Notes: generated by a model not told the origin, from the sequence alone. Positions 25,419-34,596 are shown, counted from the stretch's first letter. The stretch: DNA of 64,000 nt from Bacillota bacterium (GCA_023435225.1 JAEYRX010000099.1:48536-112535), one strand, 5' to 3'. Made by a program: numbers and translations.

Positions 25419-26527
25419 TGTTCTCGGTTGCTATTGGTTATGTGAAAGAAATTGTTAAGGATAACCCTGAATTACAGGAACTGCTGGTTGAAGTTGAGGG
25501 TAGGCCGGAACTGGAACGCGCTTATAACTATCCTCAATTAAATCATCAAATTAAACTCGGAGAAAAAGTAGTCTTAAATACCGCCGCCGTCAAACTTGGT
25601 TTAGGAACCGGAGGGCGGCATTTTGTTATCCCGGAATACCTTCCTGGTGGTAATGAGCAATTTCCCGGGCATATAATGAAGTTGCGATATACGCCATGGC
25701 AATTTCCGGTATTAGCGGCTGAAGAAGAATCAAGTATTTATCATAATCAATTAGTGGAAGCCGAATCTTTAAACGAAACCCCAGTGGTGATTGCCCCCTT
25801 ACATAGTATGATTCCGGGAATTATTCTTGGTTTCCGTAGAATATTTAAAGGTAATCCCCGTATCGCCTATATAATGACTGACGGAGCCGCATTGCCGATA
25901 GCCCTTAGCATATTGATTCGGGAACTAAAACAAAAAAAGTTATTGGATTTAACGGTAACCACCGGCCATGCTTTTGGAGGAGATCTGGAAGCAATAAGCA
26001 TCCCTTCCGCCTTATTAACGGCTTTTCAAGCTATTAAACCAAATCTAATCATAATTGCTCTTGGACCGGGCATTGTCGGTACTGGAACCAAATATGGTTT
26101 TAGCGGAATTGAACAATCATGGATTATTGATTTAGTATTCAAATTAAACGGAATACCGGTTGTAGTACCCCGGATAAGTGATGCAGATAGCCGTGAACGA
26201 CATATGGGTATTAGCCATCATTCACTGACTATTTTAAATTTAGCTAACAATCCGGCTCTCATAGGATTATCAGCTTTAACTCCCGCTGCGTTAATTGATA
26301 AGATTAAATCAAAACTACAGACAGATCACCTTTTGACCAAACACCAATGGTACCTTATAGATGACCAGCCGGCTGAAGAGCTTTTTAACGATCATGAAAT
26401 TCAGGTAAAAACTATGGGTAGGAGTATAAAAGAGGAACCCTGGTTTTTTCAAAATACCGTAGCTTCCGGATTTTTGGCTGCTGCTGCTCATGAAAAGAAG
26501 TTAAGGCAATTGAAGAGATTAATGTGA
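25418..26527 (+). CDS. DUF3866-family protein
   Basis: A 369-residue protein of the DUF3866 family of Firmicutes and Actinobacteria: an N-terminal beta-rich part (IKLGEKVVLNTAAVKLGLGT) and the conserved APLHSMIP, ITTGHAFGGDLEA-like (VTTGHAFGGDLEA) and LGPGIVGTGTKYGFSGIEQ segments. The glycine and histidine pattern suggests a nucleotide- or phosphate-binding pocket, but no activity is known. ATG 25418 follows AAGAGG. It lies between scpB and a NUDIX hydrolase. Confidence 0.85.
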   Translation: MFSVAIGYVKEIVKDNPELQELLVEVEGRPELERAYNYPQLNHQIKLGEKVVLNTAAVKLGLGTGGRHFVIPEYLPGGNEQFPGHIMKLRYTPWQFPVLAAEEESSIYHNQLVEAESLNETPVVIAPLHSMIPGIILGFRRIFKGNPRIAYIMTDGAALPIALSILIRELKQKKLLDLTVTTGHAFGGDLEAISIPSALLTAFQAIKPNLIIIALGPGIVGTGTKYGFSGIEQSWIIDLVFKLNGIPVVVPRISDADSRERHMGISHHSLTILNLANNPALIGLSALTPAALIDKIKSKLQTDHLLTKHQWYLIDDQPAEELFNDHEIQVKTMGRSIKEEPWFFQNTVASGFLAAAAHEKKLRQLKRLM

Positions 26528-26538
26528 GGAGAACTATT

Positions 26539-27078
26539 ATGGACAAGTTAATTGAAAAAACTCAAAAAAAAGAATTGGTATATAAAGGTCATTTTTTAGA
26601 GTATTATAAAGACCAAGTACTTTTACCGGATGGCAGGGTGACATCCAGGGAATATTTACATCACCCCGGCGCCATTGCGGCTGTGCCATTACTTGACAAT
26701 GGCCAAGTGTTAATGGTAAAGCAATTTCGTTATCCAACCAATTCAATTCTCCTGGAGATTCCTGCTGGAAAGCTGGAAACCGGAGAAGAGATTAAAGAGT
26801 GTGTCAGGCGGGAATTAATGGAGGAGGTTGGATATGAACCGGAAGAGATTATTCATTTATCATCAGTTTGGACAACTCCCGGTTTTACTGATGAAATAAT
26901 TCATTTATTTTTAGCCAAGGGGCTCAAACCTTCCAGTAATCCTAAAGATAACGATGAATTTTTGGAAGTGGTTGCTATGAATAAGGAAGAACTGTTAAAT
27001 CATATTCACTCCGGAGAAATTATCGATGGGAAAACCGCTTTAGCATTATCTTTGATGGAGTTAAGAAAATTGTGGTAA
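26539..27078 (+). CDS. NUDIX hydrolase, ADP-ribose pyrophosphatase type
   Basis: The Nudix box is complete: GKLETGEEIKECVRRELMEE followed by VGYEPEEI (GX5EX7REUXEEXGU). The preceding VLMVKQFRYPTNSILLEIPA is typical of NudF/YffH-type ADP-ribose pyrophosphatases, which hydrolyse ADP-ribose to AMP and ribose 5-phosphate in the cytoplasm. I use ATG 26539, 7 bases after GAGGAG, rather than the upstream in-frame start at 26524, which overlaps the preceding gene. Confidence 0.9.
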   Translation: MDKLIEKTQKKELVYKGHFLEYYKDQVLLPDGRVTSREYLHHPGAIAAVPLLDNGQVLMVKQFRYPTNSILLEIPAGKLETGEEIKECVRRELMEEVGYEPEEIIHLSSVWTTPGFTDEIIHLFLAKGLKPSSNPKDNDEFLEVVAMNKEELLNHIHSGEIIDGKTALALSLMELRKLW

Positions 27079-27176
27079 AAGAGGTAATATTATTTTACAA
27101 TTTAGTATAATTATAAATATTAAGATAAAAATTTTATCTATATAGTTAAACTTTGAATGTCAACTTGGTATAGTAA

Positions 27177-27878
27177 TTGATTATAATAAAACCGGAATGG
27201 GTGGCTGAATTGAAAAGCTTAAACCTAACCTTTAATGCTACGGGAGCGGTGGAAGGAGCAAGAAGAGGCGATGTTGTAGTAATTGTCGATATTATCGATA
27301 TGACTACCAGCGCCGAAGTAGCTATTGAGCATGGAGCTATTGCGATTTTTGGAGCTGCTCCATCCGATAGCAAAGCTCCAGTCAATCTAAATCCGGACCG
27401 GATTGGTTATATGGCTGGAAAAACCGCTCTAAAATATAAAACCTCCCTTATTGTGGTGGCTGAACCCCGTTATGGAGATGATGCCGAGCGCCGAAAACGG
27501 GCGGAAATAGGATTAATGGGAGTAGCCAGAGCAGGAGCGGTGGTAAATGAGATTATTCCTAATATCGGTTCGGAAATTCATAAATTAGTAGATTTTAACG
27601 GTAAAGTAGTCTTGTTTATTACCGATACCGGCGGAGTAGCTTTTGATGCCGCTTATAATAATGGAGCAGCAACTGTTCTAACAGCTACTGTTACCCGGAC
27701 TCTTAATAAAAAGGGTCCTATCCCGGCCAGAATTGGAATAGAAAGAGCTCTTGAAGCTGCCCGAAAGTTTAATTGTGGAATTACAATAACTGCCGCCAGC
27801 GCCAATTCTATGGAAGATGTTTTAGCTGCCCAATACTTGACTCAACTAATTATTGACAGTGGATTTTTAAGTATATAA
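27177..27878 (+). CDS. ComB-like (2-phosphosulfolactate phosphatase-related) protein
   Basis: A 233-residue protein whose start (VVVIVDIIDMTTSAEVAIEHGA), central VAEPRYGDDAERRKRAEIGL and end (TAASANSMEDVLAAQYL) follow the ComB fold, where the corresponding segments are DVLRATTT and an EDxLAA helix. Catalytic equivalence is uncertain because the Arg of DVLR is absent. TTG 27177 has only a weak upstream site; a GTG eight codons later is possible. The stop TAA is formed by the terminal repeat of a family D element. Confidence 0.5.
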   Translation: MIIIKPEWVAELKSLNLTFNATGAVEGARRGDVVVIVDIIDMTTSAEVAIEHGAIAIFGAAPSDSKAPVNLNPDRIGYMAGKTALKYKTSLIVVAEPRYGDDAERRKRAEIGLMGVARAGAVVNEIIPNIGSEIHKLVDFNGKVVLFITDTGGVAFDAAYNNGAATVLTATVTRTLNKKGPIPARIGIERALEAARKFNCGITITAASANSMEDVLAAQYLTQLIIDSGFLSI

Positions 27879-27960
27879 GTTGAATAAAATTTCCTAAATA
27901 ATTATTACGTCCCTAAAACCGGACGTAATAGAAAATTAATGAATTTAATTCAACTTATTA
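27874..27960. repeat. Family D inverted-repeat element
   Basis: TIRs ATAAGTTGAATAAAATT and AATTTAATTCAACTTAT bound about 83 bp containing a perfect hairpin ATTACGTCC/GGACGTAAT (27904-27929). The TIRs match those of family C at 14 of 16 positions. Partial ends occur at 28741-28757 and 63904-63930. It supplies the stop codon of the preceding gene. Confidence 0.75.
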
Positions 27961-27968
27961 CAGTGGTA

Positions 27969-28056
27969 AATAAGATGAACTAAATTCCGCAATTTCCCCT
28001 TTCCCATACGGCTTTTGGGATGGGAAAGCTTATTCGTACAATTTAGTTCATCTTAT
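27969..28056. repeat. Family C inverted-repeat element, short copy
   Basis: 87 bp bounded by ATAAGATGAACTAAAT and its complement, with inner arms CTTTCCCATACGGCTTTTGG and ATGGGAAAGCTTATTCG that fold back. It is the same element as 14562-14721 without the 75-bp central insertion. It ends 5 bp before the spoIIM promoter. Confidence 0.8.
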
Positions 28057-28060
28057 ATAT

Positions 28061-28092
28061 TTGACATATATTCCTCTACTTTACCATAAATT
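28061..28092 (+). promoter_or_regulatory. Promoter of spoIIM
   Basis: TTGACA (28061-28066) with CATAAA at 28085-28090 (18 bp spacing). The CATAAATT at -10 also resembles the SigE consensus CATACAnT, and CATATA upstream could serve as its -35; spoIIM is SigE-dependent in Bacillus subtilis. Either reading is possible. Confidence 0.45.
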
Positions 28093-28120
28093 TAGTATGG
28101 GACAAGGGAGGAATGTTTTT

Positions 28121-28738
28121 ATGGTAAAACTGCAACAGATTATCCGGGATTATTTCCAGGAACGAATATTCTTATTGGCTTTGGTCTTGATCTTATTTGT
28201 AATGGGATTAATATTCGGAGTATTAGCTGCAGGAGTTCTAGATAAGCACCAAAAAACCGATCTGATGAATTATTTAAATCAAGGTCTTCATGGAGAAGTG
28301 CTTCGTAATGATTTTTATACCCGGCAAACAATCATAGCCAATGTGCAAATGGTTTTTTTTCTTTTTTTTATGGGTATTAGTGTAATTGGAGTGCCTTTAG
28401 CATTGTTATTGATTTTTACTCGCGGATTTATTCTAGGATTTAGTATGGGATTTTTATTTCAAACAATGGGAATTAAAGGTTTTGTTCTTTCGGTAATAGG
28501 TATTTTGCCTCATAATTTATTATTGATCCCGGCTTTGTTTTTAATGGTTGTAGCAATTATGGATTGTGCGGCTGCTTTAACTAAAATTCGTTTTACTAAA
28601 AAACAAGTAGCAATCGGTAATGAACTGATCAAATGCTCGGTGATAACGTTAGTAGTCTTAATAATAGTGGTACTAGCCGGTTTTGTCCAAGGTGATGTAT
28701 CACCGGTTATTACAGCGTGGTTCGGTAAATTTTTATAG
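28121..28738 (+). CDS. spoIIM: Stage II sporulation protein M
   Basis: A 205-residue polytopic membrane protein with five hydrophobic segments and the family core FFLFFMGISVIGVPLALLLI and FTRGFILGFSMGFL, then GILPHNLLLIPALFLM. SpoIIM forms the SpoIIDMP machine that thins septal peptidoglycan for forespore engulfment. Size and order match true SpoIIM, unlike the longer homologue at 15574. I take ATG 28121 behind GGGAGG; upstream in-frame starts lack such sites and fall in the promoter. xerD follows after 237 bp, as in other clostridia. Confidence 0.88.
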   Translation: MVKLQQIIRDYFQERIFLLALVLILFVMGLIFGVLAAGVLDKHQKTDLMNYLNQGLHGEVLRNDFYTRQTIIANVQMVFFLFFMGISVIGVPLALLLIFTRGFILGFSMGFLFQTMGIKGFVLSVIGILPHNLLLIPALFLMVVAIMDCAAALTKIRFTKKQVAIGNELIKCSVITLVVLIIVVLAGFVQGDVSPVITAWFGKFL

Positions 28739-28975
28739 TTAGTTGAATTAAATTTTATATCTACATTTAAACACCTTTTCTCTAAAGCCGGCAATTTACT
28801 TCATTTTTTATAAATAGAAATTGGAAATGTTTCCTGTCTGCTGAAAAAAGGGTTGTCATAAAAATTGTCGAAAACTATTCTAAGAATCACAGAAGTGCTT
28901 TATTTACCCGGGTAGAGTTATCGGAAATTAGGTTTCAGACTTCGAGTCGTAAATTCATTAAAGGAGTTGACACCT

Positions 28976-29866
28976 TTGCAAGACAGCATCCAGGAATATC
29001 TGAACTATCTTTCCGTAGAACGTGGTTTAGCTAAAAACACTTTGGAATCTTATGGCAGAGATCTTCATCAATATTTAAATTATCTGCAAGAAAAGAAAAA
29101 TTTAGATTTTTCGGCAACAACTCAAGCAACCGTTATCGGATATTTACTACAATTACAAGCTAGAGGCAAGGCCACCGCTACATTATCAAGAAGCTTGGCA
29201 GCGATTAAGTCTTATTATCACTATATGGCCAGAGAGAACAAGATAGAGCGCGATCCGACCGTTAATTTGGACGCCCCAAAACAGGAGAAACGCTTACCAC
29301 GGGTACTTTTGGTTGAAGAAGTGGAAATGTTGTTGGAACAACCTGATTTAAAAGTTCCAGTCGGGATTAGGGACAGGGCTATGTTGGAAGTACTTTATGC
29401 GACAGGGTTAAGAGTTTCCGAGCTTGTTTCTTTAAAAATAGAAGATGTTAACTTAGAAACCGGTTATATCAAATGCTATGGGAAAGGTTCAAAGGAAAGA
29501 ATCGTTCCATTGGGTTCGGTAGCTATCAAATATCTCCGTCTTTATATGGAACATGCCCGGAAGTTTCTAGCCTCCAGGTTAATGGAGAATACTCTCTTTT
29601 TGAACCATCACGGCAAAGGTTTAACCAGACAGGGATTTTGGAAAATCATTAAAAAATACGCTGATAACTTAAATATCCAAACTGAGATAACACCACATAC
29701 ATTGCGCCATTCATTTGCCACCCATTTATTGGAGAACGGAGCCGATTTACGATCTGTTCAAGAAATGCTGGGACATGCCGACATCGCCACTACTCAAATT
29801 TATACTCATTTAACCAAAGGCCGGATTAAAGATGTCTATGAAAAAGCCCATCCGAGAGCGAAATAA
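28976..29866 (+). CDS. xerD: Site-specific tyrosine recombinase XerD
   Basis: An N-terminal SAM-like DNA-binding domain (YLNYLSVERGLAKNTLESYG) and a catalytic domain with all residues: Arg in ATGLRVSEL, Lys in GKGSKERIVPLG, HTLRH, and His/Tyr in LGHADIATTQIYTH. It resolves chromosome dimers at dif with XerC. The start is TTG 28976, nine bases after AAAGGAG; the TTG at 28967 touches that site and is too close. A strong terminator follows at 29939. Confidence 0.93.
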   Translation: MQDSIQEYLNYLSVERGLAKNTLESYGRDLHQYLNYLQEKKNLDFSATTQATVIGYLLQLQARGKATATLSRSLAAIKSYYHYMARENKIERDPTVNLDAPKQEKRLPRVLLVEEVEMLLEQPDLKVPVGIRDRAMLEVLYATGLRVSELVSLKIEDVNLETGYIKCYGKGSKERIVPLGSVAIKYLRLYMEHARKFLASRLMENTLFLNHHGKGLTRQGFWKIIKKYADNLNIQTEITPHTLRHSFATHLLENGADLRSVQEMLGHADIATTQIYTHLTKGRIKDVYEKAHPRAK

Positions 29867-29874
29867 CCATTAAA

Positions 29875-30058
29875 TTGAGAATGTAAAATTGAGAATTGAG
29901 AATTTTAAAAATGAAACCACTTAAATATTTTTAAATTTAAGGAACCCATTCCGGGCTTCCTTTTTTTATTGTTAATTTGGTATAATATAATATAAGCAAT
30001 TTTAAGTTAAATATATCTACTAAATGAGTTTTAATTGTCAATTCTCAATTGTCAATTA
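29875..30058. repeat. Inverted pair of heptamer arrays flanking the xerD terminator
   Basis: TTGAGAA, TGTAAAA, TTGAGAA, TTGAGAA (29875-29902) and TTAATTG, TCAATTC, TCAATTG, TCAATTA (30031-30058) both have a strict 7-bp period and are complementary to each other, so they could close a 180-nt stem-loop around the terminator. Confidence 0.6.
29939..29967 (+). terminator. Rho-independent terminator of xerD
   Basis: AAGGAACCC pairs with GGGCTTCCTT, followed by seven T residues. A TATAAT box at 29981-29986 just behind could start the next transcript. Confidence 0.75.
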
Positions 30059-30073
30059 CTGAAACGGAGTATT

Positions 30074-30889
30074 ATGCAGGAAATACATTGGTATCCCGGT
30101 CATATGGCTAAAGCCAAACGACAATTAGCGGAGTTAATCAAATATTTGGACTTAATCCTGGAAATTAGAGACGCCAGGCTTCCGATAGCTAGTCATAATA
30201 GTGACTTGGAATCGATACTGGAAAAAAAACCAGGGCTTATTATTTTAAATAAGGTTGATTTGGCTGATTCTACAGTTACCAAACAATGGGTAAATTATTT
30301 TAAACTAAAAGGAAACTCGGTTTTAGAGGTTAACGGGAAAAATGGTTCCGGGGTGGAAAATATTTGGAAACTTATGTCCCAGCAGATTATTCCGAATAAA
30401 AATCGTTCAGTGGTCCGAGTCGGAGTGGTTGGTATACCTAATGTCGGTAAATCATCAATTTTAAATCGTTTAATCGGAACCGGCTCGGCCAAAACCGGCA
30501 ATCAACCTGGAATAACTCGAGGAAAACAGTGGATTAAACGAAATGGCTTTGAGATACTTGATACACCCGGATTGCTTCCACCTAAAATAGTTAATCAGGA
30601 AGACGGATTTAAACTTGCTTTGATTGGTACTATCCGGGAAGAAATTATTCCATCATATGATCTGGCATTACTTTTATTGGATAATTACGGGGGAATACTC
30701 TCTAAATTGGAGCCTAAAGGCGATTCAGTCGAGGAACAGCTTGAGAACTATGCGATTAAGAGAGGATTTTTAATTAAAGGAGGGTCGCCCGATTTAAATC
30801 GGGCTGTCTCGACTATCCTTAAAGAGTTTCGGGATGGAAAATTGGGGAAGATTACTTTGGAAAACCCGCTGGTTGGGCCGGTCGGTTGA
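30074..30889 (+). CDS. rbgA: Ribosome biogenesis GTPase RbgA (YlqF)
   Basis: A circularly permuted GTPase: IHWYPGHMAKAKRQL at the N terminus, then the G4 motif LNKVDL, G1 GIPNVGKSS, G2 in QPGITRGKQW and G3 DTPGLLPP, followed by an ANTAR-like C-terminal domain. It matures the 50S subunit. The start is ATG 30074 behind CGGAG; the open frame runs upstream into a heptamer array that is not part of the protein. Position before rnhB matches Bacillus ylqF-rnhB, here with one minus-strand gene inserted. Confidence 0.93.
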   Translation: MQEIHWYPGHMAKAKRQLAELIKYLDLILEIRDARLPIASHNSDLESILEKKPGLIILNKVDLADSTVTKQWVNYFKLKGNSVLEVNGKNGSGVENIWKLMSQQIIPNKNRSVVRVGVVGIPNVGKSSILNRLIGTGSAKTGNQPGITRGKQWIKRNGFEILDTPGLLPPKIVNQEDGFKLALIGTIREEIIPSYDLALLLLDNYGGILSKLEPKGDSVEEQLENYAIKRGFLIKGGSPDLNRAVSTILKEFRDGKLGKITLENPLVGPVG

Positions 30890-31892
30890 TAATACGTAAT
30901 AAAATGATTCCTCCTACTAAAGTAGCCAAATGATAGCTTACTAAGCGCCAAGCAAAAATGAATATCGCCCGGAAATGCAATGGAATAAATACAAAAACCG
31001 AATATAAGCCCAACTCCATAATACCACTTCCGCCGGGGACCGGCAAATAAGCCAGTACAAAGACGAGAATAAATTGGAAGAGGATACTCTCTACAAATAC
31101 TTCGGTAGCGTTAAACCCAAATGCAAACATCATTAAAGGCGCAATTGAAAAAAATGTCGCCCAATAAAGGAAAGTGCATAAGACTACTAAATAAAAATTG
31201 ATTCCTTTACGAAAAGCCTTAATTGATTGGTGAAATACTTCCAGTTCTTTTAGAAATTTTTCCAATAACGGCTGGATTTTATGACTTAATTTAGTAAACT
31301 TCAGGCATTTGATTAAGAAAGAGAATAAATAATGAGCTATTTTCGGTTTAATAATAAAACTAATCAAGCCGATAGATAGTAAGCAAGATAATGGTATAGC
31401 TACAGTTGTTATTCGGTGTAATAAACCAAAAGGAAATTTAGTATGATAAAAAATTAATAAAATAGGCGAAAATAAAGTGAATAGCAGAGTTGTCATTATA
31501 ACGCGTAAGGTTACTATAGCGCTGGCTTTTCCTGGTTGTACCCCTTGCTGGCATAATAAATAAATTTGGGTTGGAACACCGCCGGAACTGAATGGAGTAA
31601 CATTACCAGTAAACAAAGTGGCCAAATTGATACCTAATACCTTGGTAAAAGAGATGGTCTCCCCTAGGCCGGAAGCTATCAAACGAATCCTGACGGCTTC
31701 AATTAACCAAGAACCTATTAAGGCTGCAAAAGCCATTAAAAGACCCCAGTAATTTAAATTATTCCAATTGAACCATCCTTCGGTAGAGGACGAAGAACAA
31801 AATAAAAACCAGGAACTTAATAAAGTCAATATTAAGACCAAACTAAGTCCCTTTTTAAACCATGATTTAATAGGGAGAGTAGTTGAAATCAC
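30852..31892 (-). CDS. UPF0104/lysylphosphatidylglycerol synthase-type membrane protein
   Basis: About eight membrane segments with the family landmarks GETISFTKVLGINLATLFTG, NVTPFSSGGVPTQIYLL and, near the end, PVPGGSGIMELGLY. This corresponds to the flippase domain of MprF-like proteins without a synthase domain, so it may translocate a lipid, but the substrate is unknown. Start GTG 31892 with GGAGG nine bases upstream. The gene is inserted in opposite orientation between rbgA and rnhB and overlaps the 3' end of rbgA by 38 bp. Confidence 0.85.
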   Translation of the reverse strand: MISTTLPIKSWFKKGLSLVLILTLLSSWFLFCSSSSTEGWFNWNNLNYWGLLMAFAALIGSWLIEAVRIRLIASGLGETISFTKVLGINLATLFTGNVTPFSSGGVPTQIYLLCQQGVQPGKASAIVTLRVIMTTLLFTLFSPILLIFYHTKFPFGLLHRITTVAIPLSCLLSIGLISFIIKPKIAHYLFSFLIKCLKFTKLSHKIQPLLEKFLKELEVFHQSIKAFRKGINFYLVVLCTFLYWATFFSIAPLMMFAFGFNATEVFVESILFQFILVFVLAYLPVPGGSGIMELGLYSVFVFIPLHFRAIFIFAWRLVSYHLATLVGGIILLRIINRPAQPAGFPK

Positions 31893-32374
31893 CGGGAGAA
31901 ACCTCCGAGATATTAATAATTATTCACCAAACGGTAATACATGTGATAAAAAAATTTGATAAACCTTTCACATACTCAATTAAGATAATTATGAAACTCC
32001 CTTATAATAGGAAAACAGTAATTATAATAGAATTATTATTACAATCGGAATTTACGTAGATGAAGATTAGCTGTTTGTTTTAACTTATAATTCGCTTCTA
32101 TTTTAGACAAATCCTGCAAGTAAAAGTTGAAATGGCAGTTGGATATTTCCTATTTACATAATTTAAGGAATGTTTTTATAATAAGAACAGGAATCAGGAG
32201 ATTCGGAGTCAATAATGTAATTAAAGTTCTGTGATCCACAATCAAAACTCCAAATCATTAATGTAAACCTCCTGATTACTATCTTCTGATTCCTGAATAC
32301 TATATACTTGAATAATTACGGTTATCTAAAGTTTACTGTCAAATTTGCCGATGTCTCCGATAAAGGTGATATTT
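31893..32374. other. Spacer with an inverted repeat and a family B end
   Basis: ATTATGAAACTCCCTTA at 31988-32004 matches one end of repeat family B. CAGGAATCAGGAGAT (32188-32202, with a 7-bp period) is complementary to ATCTTCTGATTCCTG (32281-32295), a 15-bp pair with one mismatch about 78 bp apart. No gene is visible. Confidence 0.5.
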
Positions 32375-33070
32375 TTGTCGATCAAATCAAAAAAACAAAC
32401 AATAAATAATCCCTGTTTATCCTGGGATGAACGTCTTTTAGAAGAAAAGAATTGCTGGCAAAGCGGCTGTCAAAGAGTAGCCGGTCTTGATGAAGCCGGT
32501 CGCGGTCCTTTAGCCGGCCCGGTAGTTGCCGCAATCTTTGTAATAAAACCTGGATTTAATCTCGAAGGCTTAAATGATTCTAAAAAACTTACTCCTTTAC
32601 AAAGAGAGCGGTTTTATCAAGTTTTAACCTCGGGGGAATGGGAATACGGGGTAGGAGTGGTTCAGCCGGAGGAGATTGACCGTATTAATATTTATCAAGC
32701 TTCTAGAGCGGCCATGTTTAAAGCGTTAAAAATGTTAAAAGAACCGCCGGATTTTCTATTAGTTGATGCTTTAATGGTTCCGGAGACTGATATCCAACAA
32801 AAAGCAATTATCCATGGGGATGCTTTATCGATATCTATTGCGGCTGCTTCAGTGATTGCCAAATACAAAAGAGATATGATGATGGTTGAACTAGACCAGC
32901 AATATCCCGGTTATGGTTTTGCCAAGCATAAAGGCTATCCAACCAAAGAGCATTATAATGCTTTGGAAAAATTAGGGCCATCTCCGATTCATCGGCGTTC
33001 TTTCCGTTTAACAAAATTTAAAGTTGCAGAATCGATTAATTTATTTGAGAAAGAAGGGATGGAGCTTTGA
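32375..33070 (+). CDS. rnhB: Ribonuclease HII
   Basis: Removes ribonucleotides from DNA. The active-site acidic residues are present: GLDEAGRGPLAGPVVAA, the LLVDAL aspartate and the later Asp in the SVIAKYKRD segment; GFAKHKGYPTKEHYNAL closes the fold. The TTG at 32375 lies 6-7 bases after AAGGTGAT and gives the usual length; the frame remains open 30 bases upstream. ylqG follows with a 4-bp overlap. Confidence 0.93.
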   Translation: MSIKSKKQTINNPCLSWDERLLEEKNCWQSGCQRVAGLDEAGRGPLAGPVVAAIFVIKPGFNLEGLNDSKKLTPLQRERFYQVLTSGEWEYGVGVVQPEEIDRINIYQASRAAMFKALKMLKEPPDFLLVDALMVPETDIQQKAIIHGDALSISIAAASVIAKYKRDMMMVELDQQYPGYGFAKHKGYPTKEHYNALEKLGPSPIHRRSFRLTKFKVAESINLFEKEGMEL

Positions 33071-34596
33071 AAGTAAGCGGTTCAAACATTTTCAGTTCCA
33101 TCAATCAGCTTCAGGTATTATCAGAACTTAATCTAAAAGAGGGGCAAAAAATAATCGGCCGAATTATCAGCCGTTCCATGGATGAGGCTATACTTGATAT
33201 AGCCGGACGGCAGGTTCAGGCCAAAATCGAAGGTAACCCTCCTCCCACAGGAGCTCCGCAGACCTTTTTAGTACAAACAGATGAACAAGGACGCACTATT
33301 TTAAAAGTTTTCAATAACCCTCAAGAATACCCCGCTGAAACAGCTGCCAAATCTAACAATAACCCTGTTCTTGTTAAAACTCCAATTAATGAAGGAGAAA
33401 TACTTCAAAAAAGTATTACCGCCTCTCTGATTAAAGATGGTTTAAAACCTACTCCGGAGAATATTCAGAAAGTCAATCAATTTATTCAGGAGTTTCAAAC
33501 CAAGTATCAGCATACTTTACAACCAAAAGTATTTACTTTTATCATGGCCCAAAAATGGCCGGTTACTCCGGGAACAGTCCTTGCATCCTGGGTTTATCAA
33601 GACCAAGAGGTTCGCGATTTGTTATGGAATAAGCTCCCGGAGTCTATGACGGAAAAAGAAGCAAATGCCATTTTTCAAAAATTATTAACCGGCATGAATA
33701 CTAGCGCTTCCCAAATTGAAGATAAACTAAAATCTTTGACCGGATTTAAACTACAGAATTTATTGGAAAAGCTTAATGATTTTATACAGCAAGCCAGAAC
33801 AAGCCCACAAACCGATTCGCAAACAGCGAAAGTATTTACTCGTCCCAATACTACCGGCCAAGCCCAAGCAGAATTACCTACCGGCTTAAATCTATTAAAA
33901 GAACTAATTAAGCAACCATTGAGCCAAAGTAGTAATCAGACTAAAGTGAATAACGATTCAAAAACCCAACTCAACCTTAAGAATGATAACCCAAAGATAC
34001 AACCGGAATCTAACCCCAATATTAATAGAGAACATCCGGTTGTAACTAATAAGAATATTAATATTTCAACCAATACCAAACCACCTATAAGTTCCGAATC
34101 TGCTCCAAAAGATATTTCTGCTAAAATTGAAAAGAGTCCGGCAGGAGATATTAATATCGAAGCGAATCATGAAAAGGTTAAATCGCTTTTAGACCAAAAT
34201 TTGGCTCTGAATAAAGCTATTCTCAAAGAAACCGCTCTTAACGGCTCCAGTAATTTAATACCCTTATTGGTAAATGATTCGCAGACTTTAATCCGGGAAT
34301 GCCTGGTTCAGTGGAAAGAAGAAAAAAGCAATAGTCATGATAAAACCACTAATCAAGTGGTATATATGACAATACCTACGGAAAATCTGGGTGATATCAA
34401 TCTGGCTTTAAAAATTGGCGCAACGGGTAGTCGGCTTGATTTCCGGGTTAAATCAGAAGAGATTCGGAAATATTTTCAATCGCATTCGGCCGAGTTAAAA
34501 GAGATTTTAGCCAAAGAAAATATGATAATTTCTGTAAACTTGAAAGAAACCGATGATTCGAATCGTGTTACGTTTGGAGTCGACTTATGGATGTAA
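33067..34596 (+). CDS. ylqG: YlqG-like protein (FliK-type C-terminal domain)
   Basis: 509 residues: an N-terminal part with a small beta-domain (EGQKIIGRIISRSMDEAILD), a long polar, Asn/Ser/Thr/Pro-rich middle (about residues 235-370) and a C-terminal globular domain (VVYMTIPTENLGDINLALKI) resembling the hook-length-control FliK C terminus. It sits between rnhB and ylqH, exactly as ylqG in Bacillus. Function is unknown; no flagellar genes are in the window. TTG start overlaps the rnhB stop. Confidence 0.8.
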   Translation: MKVSGSNIFSSINQLQVLSELNLKEGQKIIGRIISRSMDEAILDIAGRQVQAKIEGNPPPTGAPQTFLVQTDEQGRTILKVFNNPQEYPAETAAKSNNNPVLVKTPINEGEILQKSITASLIKDGLKPTPENIQKVNQFIQEFQTKYQHTLQPKVFTFIMAQKWPVTPGTVLASWVYQDQEVRDLLWNKLPESMTEKEANAIFQKLLTGMNTSASQIEDKLKSLTGFKLQNLLEKLNDFIQQARTSPQTDSQTAKVFTRPNTTGQAQAELPTGLNLLKELIKQPLSQSSNQTKVNNDSKTQLNLKNDNPKIQPESNPNINREHPVVTNKNINISTNTKPPISSESAPKDISAKIEKSPAGDINIEANHEKVKSLLDQNLALNKAILKETALNGSSNLIPLLVNDSQTLIRECLVQWKEEKSNSHDKTTNQVVYMTIPTENLGDINLALKIGATGSRLDFRVKSEEIRKYFQSHSAELKEILAKENMIISVNLKETDDSNRVTFGVDLWM

